64,000 nucleotides of DNA from Chara braunii (Eukaryota > Streptophyta > Charophyceae > Charales > Characeae): NCBI GenBank assembly GCA_003427395.1, contig BFEA01000583.1, positions 258,287 to 322,286 on the forward strand, given 5' to 3'. Within the stretch, counting starts at the first letter, position 1; each line of letters begins with the position of its first letter. The translations under genes and the position numbers were made by a program. Under the pieces are notes generated by a model. That model was not told the origin of the DNA. It did no database searches and saw nothing but the letters and a program-made list of their open reading frames with translations. Shown piece by piece: positions 22,829 through 34,571 of this stretch.

Positions 22829-24706
22829 GATTTTCTAATAAGGTTCGGAAAGGTTTAAAGTCTAACATATGTGGGACTTCTCTGACTCTCAGACTGATGG
22901 TTACTTGTATATAGGGGGATACATGGAGGATTGGATCAGACCCGTGTACATCAGCGAAACCTCATTGTACATAAGATAACGTTGAGTATGATTCTGACTA
23001 TTTTTCTATTTTTCACTAATGTGATACAGAGTGTTAATATCCTTGTAGAATAGTGCTCATGAGTACGGGACGACTGTCGAGTTCTGATACTTAAACACTT
23101 GAATACCTTGAGTTTTTGTTGGATACCCGAACTCTTTGTATAATACCTTGATTTTTGTGATAAGGATAGAAGCCCTGGCTCATTGCAAGGCCCCATATCC
23201 TGTGTCTATATGTGAGTCTCAAACCTTGTCTTTATGTTGTGTGTGTTGTGTCACACTCACTCTCAGTTGTGGACTTGCCCATGTGGATGATAGTGTGATG
23301 AGATGGATGTATAAAGTGGACTGATCTGCGCTTTCTTCCACTGTACTTACGCATCCCTGTCCCAGTGACGGGGGGGGGGGCGGAAGTATAATGGAAGAAA
23401 GTGCTCTCAGATTATTGAGAAAGTGATGACATGATGTATTTTGCCCAGATGAACTGATAAATGGAAAGGTCACAACTAAAAGTTGTGTTTTTTTGTGTGT
23501 GGCTTGGAAAAGAGAAAGGGAAGTCCAATAGCCGATTAGGCTTTCCTAAAAGGATGGAATTTGTGAGAGTGCTCAGAAGAGTTGCTATAGTAATGATAAA
23601 GTTTGCATGTGTGTAAAGTCTGACGAGGAAAGACCATATATTTTGCGAGAATCATGGATGAAAATCTCTGGCAATTATGTTGGAACTTTGAAAAATATCG
23701 TGAGTATCCTTAAAAGACGTGTGACCTTACCTACTTTTGATCAAAGAAAGGGAGGCATGTCCCTGTGGAATCATCGAGGATATTTTGATGGAATGTTGAG
23801 AAAGGCGCTATCCCTCCACGTAGTCCCGTGGGCAGGGGTATGTGATCCTTTGAGTATTTTGAAGGGTTTTGAGAGGAAGTGCCAGACCACAACGGGTTAG
23901 TCTAAGGGACGCATTGTGAGGCCAAGCTAAGGGGCTACACTTAGCATCGCTGGAACTGTAGAACCTAACTCCCAGCGAGGGCCGCTGACCGACGCAACCT
24001 GGCAGCGGGACCAGGGCTTACCAAAGGCTAAGTCTTGAAGGGTCGGCCACCCGGAGAGGTTTAGCTAGAGGAAAAGTCATTGGGGTCGATTAGGTCAAGA
24101 GTCAGGACCCTTTCTGGGTGCCAAGATAAGAGAGTTGCTTATCATTGCGTAACCAACGAGGGCACCACCGCTACATAACAATGCGGTGGGCCGTGGATTC
24201 GACGTGATCGACCGGTCCATGGTGGGTCAAGATGGAGACCTGAAGCCGCCTGTGTTAGACTCCAGGCTGGGCGTTCGTTGTGATTTGAGATGGTAGACAC
24301 TACCATGTAGGCGGCTAAAGACGCCGTGTATTTTGAGAGGTCTCGGTTAGGGCCCGCGTCCTAAGTTATGACCCCGTTCATGGGACGATGACTAAACAGG
24401 ACACCCAACGGTAAGGCGGCAGATGTATACGACAAAGGGAGAGGGCTATCAACCTACTACCTGGGAGCGGGTAGTACGCTGTAGTACGGAACAAAGTATC
24501 CCCTAGCTCCGAGGCCAGGACGTGGGAGACCCAGTTTAAAACCCTGACAGTGGAACGTCGAAACGGGAGCAGATTGATAAGACAACCTCAAACGGAGTCG
24601 AGCCGGTGAATCGGATTGGTCATTTCCTTGTCAGCAAGATGTGTTTGTATATATAGCGATGATTGTCCGACGCGACGGGGACGTCGCTTAATAAGGTTCG
24701 GAAAAC
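22829..24706 (+). other. 3' noncoding region of the plus-strand gag-like element
   Basis: Inverted homologue of 1959-3964, ending in AAGGTTCGGAAAAC directly before the LTR start at 24707. It includes a G run near 23371 and the conserved ATGGTA/TACCAT hairpin (24290-24306). No coding sequence is credible. Confidence 0.6.
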
Positions 24707-26400
24707 TGTCGGCCCGAATACCCTTACAAGGGTATTTGGGCACATTTTTGTAGCTTACAGGAAAAACGCGTTTGACGACGTATAGGGGCGCGTCCCATTC
24801 TTGTTGATTAGAGAGTGCGTAAGCATGCACTTTGCGGGCATGCGTTAGCCAGACCAAGCGATTGACTAAGGAGGGCTAGAAGACGTCGGTAGGACAAGTA
24901 AGTGCCCCGTTAGAATGTGTGAGGCGGTCACAGCCTCGCACGCACGGGCGAAGTTACAGGCAGCGTCGCGTTGATCAAGTAAGGCAGGGACTAGAAATGA
25001 ATGTTGCCCGACTTGTCGAAGTCGGCACTTTGGGGCCACGCCATGTGACGGTGCGCGAGCACTAAGCTTAACAGTGTACTATCGGAGGTCGGAGTGGTCA
25101 GAAAGGTGGGACGGGCTAGGCTTAGTAGGGCAATAGCCGAGGCTTTTCGGCAAAGAGGCGGTAAAAGGTCGGTCATGGCAAGCTATGAGAGCCCGGGCCT
25201 CGGCCACGACATTACAAGGCCTCGGGTGCCGGGAGATAAGCCTAGAGGAGGCCTTGGCACACCCTTGCGGGCCTGGGCGGGCCGCAACTACTCTTCATAT
25301 AGAGAACTGGGCCTGTTGCATCCAGGCTTGGGCTTAGCCTTATAGGTTATGTCACTGAGTTTTCACCAGGCGGATCCCGGGATCGAGGCCAAGTGCCAAC
25401 AGCGGAGCAGCAGAGGAACACTACGGAGTGAATCGAGGGGTTGAGGGTCCCACGGGACTATCCCCCTTGGTTTTGCTGGGGAGTCCGGCAGCGGGCCCGT
25501 GAGGCAGGACCGAGTACCAACGACTGTCTCCCCCATACGTTATTTTTATGATTTTTTATCTCTAAGTTTTTAAAATTTTTATTTTTTTTATTGAGTTTTT
25601 ATTTTTTCTATTTTTATTTTTTCTTTATATTTGGGACGGGGTCCGGTACCGGTACCAGGACCCGCAGTGAAGCCCGGTTGTCGGGTCCTGCGGATGCACC
25701 CACGAACTGTCGGGGAACTACTGTCGGGGTGCAGTCCTCCGGAACATCCATTAAGATTGGAACTATACAGAGAAGATTAGCACGGCCCCTGCACAAGGCT
25801 GACTTGCATAAATAGAGGGGCCGAGCTCCTTCTTCCGTTGCCATGGTGGATGTTGTCCGAGAAGAGGAGGCAGCGCAAGTTAGTGGGGAAGGGGTAGTAT
25901 AGGAGGAGAGAGAGAAAGAGTTAGAGAGGAGGAAGATAGCGCAGAAGGGCGCAACACCACGAGAGAGGAAGCAGCCGAGACAGCGGCAAGGAAAGAAAAG
26001 GGGAATGAACCTGGACGCAGTTTCGCGCCAAGTACGTTCAGAGGAGAAAGGGAGAGAGGAGACTTGAAAGTGATCTAACTCGCTCATTCCTGAACGAAAT
26101 CGGGCGAACCAGACGTCGATCTTGGGGTTTTGGGGCAAGGCAAGCGCGATAGTGTCAGGTTTTGTGATAAACTAGCAGATTGATCGACGCGAGCATTAGA
26201 GGCTGCACGCTGCATGAGCGAGGACGGGAAGGGAAGGCCATGTATCTTGCCAGGTTGCATAAAAAAGCAAGCTGGTGAGGAGGCTAACTGGAAGTTTTGT
26301 CGTTGCGGATCTGATGGGCGTGCCAGGATTCCAGGTAGTAGAGTAGTTCGTCCGGCACAGGCAGTAGTAGTTGCGCGGTGCGCAAGAACCTGGCCAAGTT
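24707..26400 (+). mobile_element. Diverged family A-type LTR (plus sense)
   Basis: Begins TGTCGGCCCGAATACCC right after the 3' noncoding region. It aligns in blocks with the reverse complement of 1-1958: the initial 40 bp, the CTACGGAGT...GAGGGTCCC block at 25420-25460, the T-rich stretch (25550-25625) and the following TTTGGGACGG. The 3' end is not defined. It differs from the other family A LTRs mainly in a U6-like insert at 25734-25818 where they carry a tRNA-like module. Confidence 0.6.
25734..25818 (+). pseudogene. U6 snRNA-like sequence inside an LTR
   Basis: Reads GTCCTCCGGAACATCC, then AAGATTGGAACTATACAGAG, then AAGATTAGCACGGCCCCTGC and a CATAAATAGAGG end. This follows plant U6 closely, including the ACAGAGA box. 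It stops before the U6 3' end, has no T-run terminator and several substitutions, so it is a U6-derived segment, not a working gene. It sits just downstream of the LTR's T-rich region. Confidence 0.85.
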
Positions 26401-26923
26401 TCACTACCTGATTCATTGCCTCTTTGAAGAGAGGGGGCGGCTTTGGCAAAACAGTGTTGGGACCTGTGTAGTGGGAGAATGGACTTGGAAGCTGGCCACG
26501 ACTTGAATCGGGGGTAGCTAGAAGGAGAGAGCGAAAACTGATGAGTTGCCCCCGCAGCTGCTCATCATGGTTATAGCAAGTCCACTCTTTAGTTCGTAGT
26601 TTCCTTTACGCTTGTTGTCGTTTGCCTCGATTGTGGTCTTTTTCCTGTTCCTTAGCGTTGGCCGCTCGTAGTCTTCCTCTCTCAATAGGTTGGACGAACC
26701 TGGCCAAGCCAACATCCAGATGCGAGATATGAGAAAGTGGAGGCACAGAAGGGAGGAAAAGTACACACATGATTGAGAGGGGCGACGACGCAAGGGTTGT
26801 TGATAGCCCAGCTGAGGTAGTAATGTGCTAAGTAGCCGACTGTGGATAGGAGGCAGGAAATGACTGAGCGTGGATCTTCCCGTATGCTAGTAGAAGATTC
26901 ATTCCGAAGCTGCCAGTCCTACG

Positions 26924-26959
<36 letters not shown>

Positions 26960-26978
26960 AAAAAAAAAAATTAAAAAA

Positions 26979-27025
<47 letters not shown>

Positions 27026-27500
27026 AAAACAAAACTCTAAAAATTTCTCGCAGGCGCAAGCGGCGACGGTTGCATTTGACGGCGTCGTAGGCCATACTCT
27101 CACTAAGTACACTTTTTTTCAAAATGTATGCTCGTTACTAATATATCTTCCTATAGTTCAGCAAAAGATCTGTTCGCGCCAAGTGCAGTAGAAAGCGGGG
27201 TGATCAGTAGTGTATCTGCCCGCTTCTAGCAGAAGATTCATCCACTTAGCCCTACCCAGGATTGAAGTTTAACTGTTGCAGGGTTGCCCGGTTGCTACTA
27301 GGAGGCTTACCAAGCAAAGTAAAGTGGCAATGAGTCTTCCGCTGTTCCCAGAGAAGACTTACCTTGCTTATGCACACCGGAGGATTCTTGCGGGAGGAGC
27401 AGTGATGAGGTAGTATGAGAGAGAGGGAGAGCGGGAGGGGGTGCTTACCAGCGGAGGTAGGCAGGCTTACCAACTGAGAAGGCTACCCACCAGCTGCAGA
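26401..27500. other. No gene seen; contains a long A-rich tract
   Basis: Nothing recognisable as coding. At 26927-27023 there is an almost pure A tract broken by short T runs, which could be a retroposon tail or an assembly-expanded homopolymer. The boundary between the diverged family A LTR and the plus-strand family B LTR falls somewhere here. Confidence 0.4.
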
Positions 27501-29967
27501 CTGTGAGGGGGGGGGTCTGAGTGTGACCAGACATATAGAGATTTTGGCTGAATTATGGCTTGTGAACCTGTTGCTGGTGCTACAGTGGTAGGCTGCGTTG
27601 AACACATGAGTCCAATAAGCCTTTTTTGTTGGTATAGTTCCTTGGCAGTTGGTGGTTGTAAAACGAGCGAGACCCCAGCCTGCTAACAGCCGCGTGAGGA
27701 CCTCCTTTACTAACTAACGTCACAGGGGAATTGAAGGATGACTAACTAATGGGAGTACGGTAAAAAGGGTATTAAACTAGGAATTCTGTCTCAATTTGTT
27801 TGAGGAGCTGTTGGAAGTTGGGCTATCTCTTTTTTTTTTACCCCTTGGTGGGTTTCGGTTATGATCAAGGCGGATTCAGGATGTGTTTCACTACTTGCTA
27901 CACGTATTCAACTAGGATAGTTGATGAACACGAGTACAGCATATGCTGTTGTTGCTGCCGTACTCAGGATTCAAACCAATGTTGACACCGGACTGCGCAA
28001 CCACATAGTGTTGTTGCTGAGTTCGGACAGCATCTCGTGGCGGACTGAGCAACCACACGGTATCAGTGTTGCGGTGTTCGAGGTGTGACTGGATACTCAT
28101 GATAGGTTGTGCCACTACTACACTAAGATCCGACTGCTACTCTCTTCGGTGGAGTACAGTTGCTGTGTCCCAAGGAGTGGCTGCGGGAACTACTATTTAA
28201 GTCGTTACAACGGGCCACTGCAGTTGCTGCGGATTTGCAAGCTAAACGATTGTTTGTTAGCCCGCTACTACGGTAGTGCTGGTTTGCTGCCCACTATAGT
28301 GCTCGTTATGCTGTGATCTCCACCTACGGAGTTCCGTCCCCTGTGGCTCACGGCCTGCTGATTAATGAACCTGGCATGGAAAGCGGTCAGGTGCATCTGT
28401 GAACCGAGGTCTAAGCAGCGGTTGGAGGTGCGGGATCCTAGACTTACCTGATGCTGTTCAAATTTTTTGCATTTTGTTGTTGGGAGTAAGTTGGAGCAAG
28501 CCGTGCGATGGGAGGCTCACGTGTGAAGCGATATGCCACGTCAACAGGCCTTCCACCTTCAGCCGCAGCGACCGCATGTTGCACCACTTGCTCAGTAGGT
28601 TCCGCAGCTGCTCCTACTGAGTCTTCGGGGGTTGCCCGGCCAGCGGTGGCCACTACGGTTGATTAGGAAACCGGCAGGGGGAGTGAGACGCGGCAAAAAG
28701 AAGGGGGTGAGCGACGAGACTGAGGGCCTACCTGCTTGCTGGTACGCAGCACAGCTCGGGGTACGACGCAGTATGAGGTAACGGTTGCCATAATACGGAT
28801 GAGGCAGCAGATTGGAGGTTGTCACCAGGAATGTGAATTGTTGTGGCAGACTGTGGTATTTTCAAAACGTCGGCTTCTTCTGTCTGCCGATGCGTTTGCT
28901 GTATCTATTGCTGCGTTTCCACCATTGGAACTCGGTATCTTGGCTGTCGGTATGCGTTAAGTTGCTAACTACCGTGACCGTGGGTTATTGAGTGCTGACT
29001 CACGGCGTTACTATCTCTGAAGAATGGGTTATTGGCAGGCCTGCGGGGGCACAATTGTTGTGGCAGCAGCTTCAACATTGTGAATTGCGCCTGCAGTCGG
29101 TGTGCGGCTGTGGTCGTTAAGGCTATGCTACGGGGGTAGCTTGTTGTTGATGTCGTCAGGGGCTGTAAACGTCGTGCAGGCCGCGACTGTAGAACGGTTG
29201 TGCACCTCGTTTGGCACCAACTGCGCAGGCTGTGGGCTTAGAGGAGTGAGCAGACATTGCTTAGGGGCTATTGTTGTGACTTGGAGGGCAGTCCGGGGAC
29301 TGACATTTTGCGTTCTGAGCGGGACTCGGCTACTTCTGCTGCGTTTCCTGACCATCATTGTGGGACCCTCAGGCGCACCCAGATTTCAAGGCCCTTTCAG
29401 AGTGAGTTGAGTTGTCCCACCCTTGGATCTCGAGAGTCTGGACGTCTTCTTGTATCCTTCTTGCTCTAAGTCTAGTCTGAGGCTACGAGAGGAAGGCGGC
29501 AGGCGGGATTGCAACCCGTAGGTCCGCATCAAGACCTTGTGGAGGTCCACCCACCGATTGCGGGAGCTGTGCCGGAGCCCAGGCGGGGTTCTGGAGGCAG
29601 GGAACTTCAGGTATATTCTCGTTGACGCGTGTGATCCCTTCCCCTATTTGTTATCCCTGGGTATCTGAAAATAATATTATGTAAGGATAATACTTTTTGT
29701 TTTGTTATGTATGTTAGGACATGCGTTGTGAAAGGATAAATGAACACGTACGTATGAGAGATCAGATTTCCTTGAGTGAAGTCAATCAAAAGGAACATGG
29801 GGAAGGTGGGAAAGGCGTATTGCATGCTTTGACCGGGTCAACCCAAGGCTGGGCTCCTCTAAGTTGATGTGGACTCAGTGCTGTGTTTTGTTTATGTTTG
29901 CTGGGCTGATTGTATGGTTTTGAGCGTTGGGTCTATCCTAAGTTGGACGGACCGGTTGTATCCAAGA

Positions 29968-32133
29968 CACGATCACTCAACATAACTCAGATGATACTCT
30001 TCCATACATACCTGCAATCAAATCACAAAATCAAGCAAAGATTCACGCGCTACACGGGGTCAACTCCAACCAACCTCTCCACTCATACCTCTTGCTTTAG
30101 CCATGCAAGCCCCAACCTCCAGCCAACCAACCATAATTAAGTACTCAGTACCTTTGTTAAATGGTCATTCAATAAAAGTCTGGGTGAAAACTCAACAAAA
30201 CAATAAAGTCATCAGGGCTAAAGCCTTTTTAGGTTGAGTATTGAGGGTGAATTGGGGTTGAGTCGTAGACCGACAGATCGACAATCGACCTGTTATCAGC
30301 GATAACAGAAGAATGGTCCTTTTCAAGGAACAGGCTGAACAGATCAAGCCTTCAGTCGCAACACAGAAACCTGCATCACAGTACAGGCCAAAGAAAACTA
30401 TTACTTATGACGGTGCCAAGGGAAAAACATCCCCCTAGTCGTAATTTAGCTCCTCTACTAGTACCAAGTCACTAAGTATCTCCTCTAATCAGAATGAATC
30501 TGCTAAGTAACTCCTGGCTGGAAAATACTCTAACTTCCCAAATTCTACGAAATTTCAGCGGCGCTTCCCGTAGGAAAAGTGCCTTTTCAGAATTTCTATG
30601 AGCCAAAAAATGACTAACTCCTTCAGATTTGTAGAAATTTCGGCAGCGCTTCTCGTAGGAACAGGAAGCTGCCAAGATTTATACGATGCTGAAAAGGCAA
30701 AAAGACAAAGCAACTACACTTGGGACTAGCTTCTGACATCTGCTTGATGATTCAAAATCAACGATATCCAACACAACCTCTAGATGAGACTGTGGGCTAG
30801 CATTGACCCTAACTCTTAGTAGGGTCAGTCCTACCTTCATCCCAAGTTCTCCCTCCCATCATCCATCTAGTCTACCTATGGCTCCAGCACTTGGCGAGCA
30901 TGTAAAGCAGCTATCATATCGAGAAGACGCCCCAAGTGAAAGCCCACAAGCATGCATAAACATACATCTCTCACAATCCCACATCAATCTGCCCCAGTAG
31001 TTCGTTAGATCATTCAGTTCTTCCCTTTAACCCCCCCCCTCACTTATGGCATAGGATCAGACAAGGCCCTAACTTAACGGTATGCCCAACCTGCCTAAGT
31101 AAACAAGTAAGAGTACGCACAACTCACCTGCCCTAACTTAAGGGTATGCCCAACTCCAGATAAACTCTAGTCATAAAACACATGACCAAATCGCCCTAAC
31201 TTAAGGGTACGCTTGACTTTTGTTTAAACTGATGACATGAAGCATAAGACTAGGCTGCCCTAACTTAAGAGTATGTCTAGCCAGCCTTACACAAAGTTAC
31301 ATAGGGCATAGGATTAGGCTGCCCCAACTTAGGGGTGTACCTAACCTGCCTAAAACAAATACGAACGACGAATGGTCAGACCGCCCTAACTTAAGGGTAC
31401 GTCCAACCTACATAACATCAACGACAAGAGCATAACACTAGCCCACCCTAACTTAAGGGTACGCCTAGCTAGCTTAACTGCTTAAGTACATAAGACAGAA
31501 TCTGTCTGAACAAAGTACAACGACGTATGACTAAGCCGCTCTAACTTAAGGGTACGCTTAGCCTCCGTAACGATAATATAGAGGAACAACCATCGATATT
31601 TGAACAAACTTCATATGTTTCTCTCTTATTAGGCAGATAATCAGACCTACCCAACTTAGGGAGACATTCAATCCTGCCCTGTGTTTAGAAGGGAAAATAA
31701 AACCAGTTTATACTAACTCTCTGCTCCTTTGTCTTGTCATGAGCATAAGACCGAGCCGCCCTAACTTAAGGGTACGCTCAGCCTGCCCAAGTTACCTTCA
31801 TTGTATTTTCTATAGTTTTTCTCATCTTCTTGTTCTACCTGACTTACTGACTGGCTTTCCCAACTTAGGGTGCCCGGTCTGCCAGATGATATAGGTTCGT
31901 ATAGTATATATCAGAATTGTATACCTTTAGCTAACCTCTGTGTTCATGGTTTATGAATGAGCCGCCCTAACTTAAGGGTACGCCTCAGCCTCATGCCTGT
32001 GTCCCCCTCATAAAAAACACGCGCAGAACTCGGTATACGCAACTTAGAGTATTCCCAGCTCTGTTCTCAGCAACCTACAAAAGAAACATCAGGACTCTGA
32101 GACCTCCCAACTTAGGGTGCCCATCCTCCTGTT
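29968..32133. repeat. In-place inverted block of the family B LTR
   Basis: This block aligns to left 14578-16815 in direct orientation, while the flanks on both sides align as reverse complement. One breakpoint falls beside a hairpin unit (the TAAGTT unit near 29937); the other lies at CCTGTT|ACTGTCG. No long inverted repeat at the breakpoints was seen by eye. Confidence 0.75.
31056..32120. repeat. Hairpin array with constant loop AACTTA
   Basis: Fourteen units collinear with the left array, flanks alignable unit by unit. Every loop reads AACTTA, a C-to-T change at the same position as the left AACCTA. Two further units outside the inverted block (near 29860 and 29937) read TAAGTT on this strand, the complement. 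The unit equivalent to left 16149-16183 is missing (near 31495-31510). Some outer arms still pair (31531 CTAAGC/GCTTAG) and others have decayed (for example near 31125), yet the loop is invariant. Confidence 0.88.
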
Positions 32134-32429
32134 ACTGTCGTGAGAGCAAACTACCCCACAACCCTTTTGTTTGAGTGAGACTGTGTTGTCCCCGTTCTGA
32201 TGAGGTGATAATCCAAGTAAGCGTACGTGCGGGTAACCCCCTCAGGGCTAATCCCGACGATGTTATGTCTGATGATGTTAAGAGTTTTGCTTCGTTTCCT
32301 TGTTGAAGTTTATTTTGGTGGAACGATAACGTTCCGGGCGGAAGGGTTAGCGTGTCGCTGGTGATGCGCCAGACAACTCACCAACACTCCAAATTCCTTC
32401 CTGCCCTAGGGGCCGTCTTACCCCGCGCC

Positions 32430-33620
32430 CTTTGGGACACCTCAGGGTGCAGAAGACGGAAAGACCCTCAGGCCGGTTTTGCGCCCGCTAAAGGGTTACT
32501 TCCCTTAGCGCGCGCCTCAGCCAATACCTGAGCGTCGGAAATAAACCCATGGCTCAGAAGAGGCCATTTGGGTATGGGCACTGCATAATACGCCGTCATC
32601 GCAGATACTCACGTAGAGCTGCCTAGTGAATTGGTATGTGTGGGTACTGCGTCCGCGCGATCTTATACTAAGTCCATGTGCGCAACACTCTCCGATTCTC
32701 ACACTAAAAGTTACGGGTCAGGCGGCGAGACCAAAAGCGCGATATGGCCAATAGACTCGGGTTTTTGGTATCGCGAAGCGACACATGGGTGAAGGACTAG
32801 TCCCAGTCGACCTATGAGAGTCCGTGTATGGGCCTCACTATCCCGGACAGCGGATAACCTACGGGTAGGACTTTGGGCCTCCCCCGCGCGTGCGTCGTTT
32901 GGGTCTGTCTACCCCCTTCATTTTAGGAGGCCACTAAACTAACGCGAGTTGGACTAAGTTCCTCTTTTGAGCTTTTATGGTTGGACGTTGTAGTCCGTGG
33001 CAGCCGTCAAAGTCAAACCCCTTGATTTTGGCTACCACGACAACCCTGAAGCTGTCTTCTCAACCCCTCTGCACAGGGTGCAGAAGAGGGTGTGGTCTTC
33101 AACTGCTCATGGCGGTTGTCTGGCGTCGAGAGATTACCCCTCAAAGCGCCTGTCAGCCGACGCTCGAGTGTCGAATGCGACCCCCGAGAATATCAAGAGC
33201 CGCGAGGCCGCGAGTACCACATAGGACCCCATCCGCATAAAGGATTGCGCGTGTCCGCATGGCTGGTTGTCGTGAGGAGGGCGTGCGCTCGCTCGAGACT
33301 TATACAAAAATCCAGCGTGCGACTCCTATCTGATCCCGCTGCATAAAGTTATGGGTCGGATACTGAAGGGACTAGGAGTTGTTGTGTTGTAGTGTTGTTT
33401 GTGGTATTAGAGTTGTGTGTGCTCCAGGTGTTATGCGTGAGTAGATATGAGTGTTGGAGTGTAACGCGTGAGTGTGTAGTGCGTCCTAGTCGACCTACGC
33501 CGGGTCGCGTTTGGGATTTCAGCCCCCCAGTACGGCGATTCGCGTACGGGTTCGATTCTTGGGCGTTCGACCGCGCATAACCCCCTATGCTATAGCGAAC
33601 GAGAAACGCCCTCGGCTGGG
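32430..33620. repeat. Diverged internal duplication in the right family B LTR
   Basis: Segments about 32430-32790 and 33060-33380 resemble each other (each has a TCAGCC...GAGCGTCG- or CGCTCGAGTGTCG-like block, later AAAGTTACGGGTC and AAAGTTATGGGTC). The left LTR has only one equivalent, explaining why this part is about 800 bp longer. Confidence 0.5.
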
Positions 33621-34134
33621 CCACCTCTACAATTGCATACGAAAAACTTTCGTATGTGGTTCAGTAGCTCGGCGGGGATACGCCCACCGAAGGGATGGTG
33701 ACAACTCCCGCAGGTGGAGGTAAGAGGTGCCTCGCGTGACCCTGTCCTGTCGTAGGGGCTCGCAAGAGGTACGGCTGGCGCACTCGGCCGGAGCGGCAAA
33801 CGCTCTCCGTGACAAGTCCTGCAAAATCCTGCACGACGCGGCCGGGAGGGTCCCCGTGCGGGACCGATGCGCTCGACAACGGCCAAACTACCATCCGCAC
33901 ATTCAACTCTCCTCCTCCCACTACCACTGTTCCAGAAATATTCCGGCGGCGTCGGACGGGTGAGGGGGGGGTGTTGGGGGCGAAGCCCCCCCTCCCCTAC
34001 TTGGCGCATTCTTACACGAACATCCGATGGGCTTAGGCTAGTAAGAAGGCTCATGCTAGGATCCTTTCCCGGTTCCGAACCAAATCGTAAGGAGGAGAGG
34101 GGTTGGGGGGCAGAGGTATTTGTTCCCTTGAACA

Positions 34135-34571
34135 ACTTCCGTTCAGTTGGTAAGGCACAAAAGTTGCATTCAGGAGGTCGTGGGTTCAATCCCCATTGGC
34201 CTCACGTACATGCCTGGGCAAGCTTGGTGTACTAGCAGCAAGAGATAACCCGTTGGCTCTCCAAGCCAGCGTTGGTAGGACCTTGGCCAAATATTGTTTG
34301 TTGGCTGCTATGCAGCAATGATATTCGCCAGCAGACACCGCTAATGTGGGGTTGGAGGGGGGTAGGGGGAGGTGCAAGTGACTGGCCAAAGATGCTCGGC
34401 ATCGCCGGTTTCCCCGATCGGCAATGGCTGATCACCCTGCATCATCGTGATGAGGGGCTGAGACAAGCCTTGCTCTCGCACCACTGCTGTGGTGCAAACC
34501 TACCCCGTGGGCTGGGGAGAGTTCCAGGTTTGGTTGGTGTTCCCCCGTACTATACATTTTTTTTTTTTTTC
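34135..34571 (+). mobile_element. tRNA-derived SINE candidate
   Basis: The head (34135-34204) is tRNA-like: box A-type TTCAGTTGGTAAGG and box B GGGTTCAATCCCC, ending in CCTCA, with the usual spacing. The anticodon stem does not pair, so it is not a tRNA gene. A roughly 350-bp unrelated body follows, ending in a T run at 34558-34571. Tail type and length fit a SINE; no target-site duplication was identified. Confidence 0.5.

Larger units (their letters stand above)
27500..33878 (+). mobile_element. Family B LTR, plus sense, solo or truncated, rearranged
   Basis: Ends ...GCTCGACA at 33878, the same terminus as the PBS-adjacent LTR at 13625, but no PBS follows, so it is a solo LTR or a 3' LTR. 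The order is: CTG-rich part (about 27.5-29.4 kb), a block matching the reverse complement of left 16820-17430, an internal block (29968-32133) that is inverted relative to that order and carries the hairpin array, then a block matching the reverse complement of 13625-14560, enlarged by a duplication. The start near 27.5 kb is approximate. Confidence 0.6.

Noticed and set aside
26927-27023. Poly(A) tail of a processed pseudogene
   Set aside because: No gene-derived sequence precedes it on either strand that I can recognise; it could equally be an expanded homopolymer.
34135-34204. Functional tRNA gene
   Set aside because: Box A and B are good, but the anticodon stem does not pair and an unrelated body follows; a SINE head fits better.
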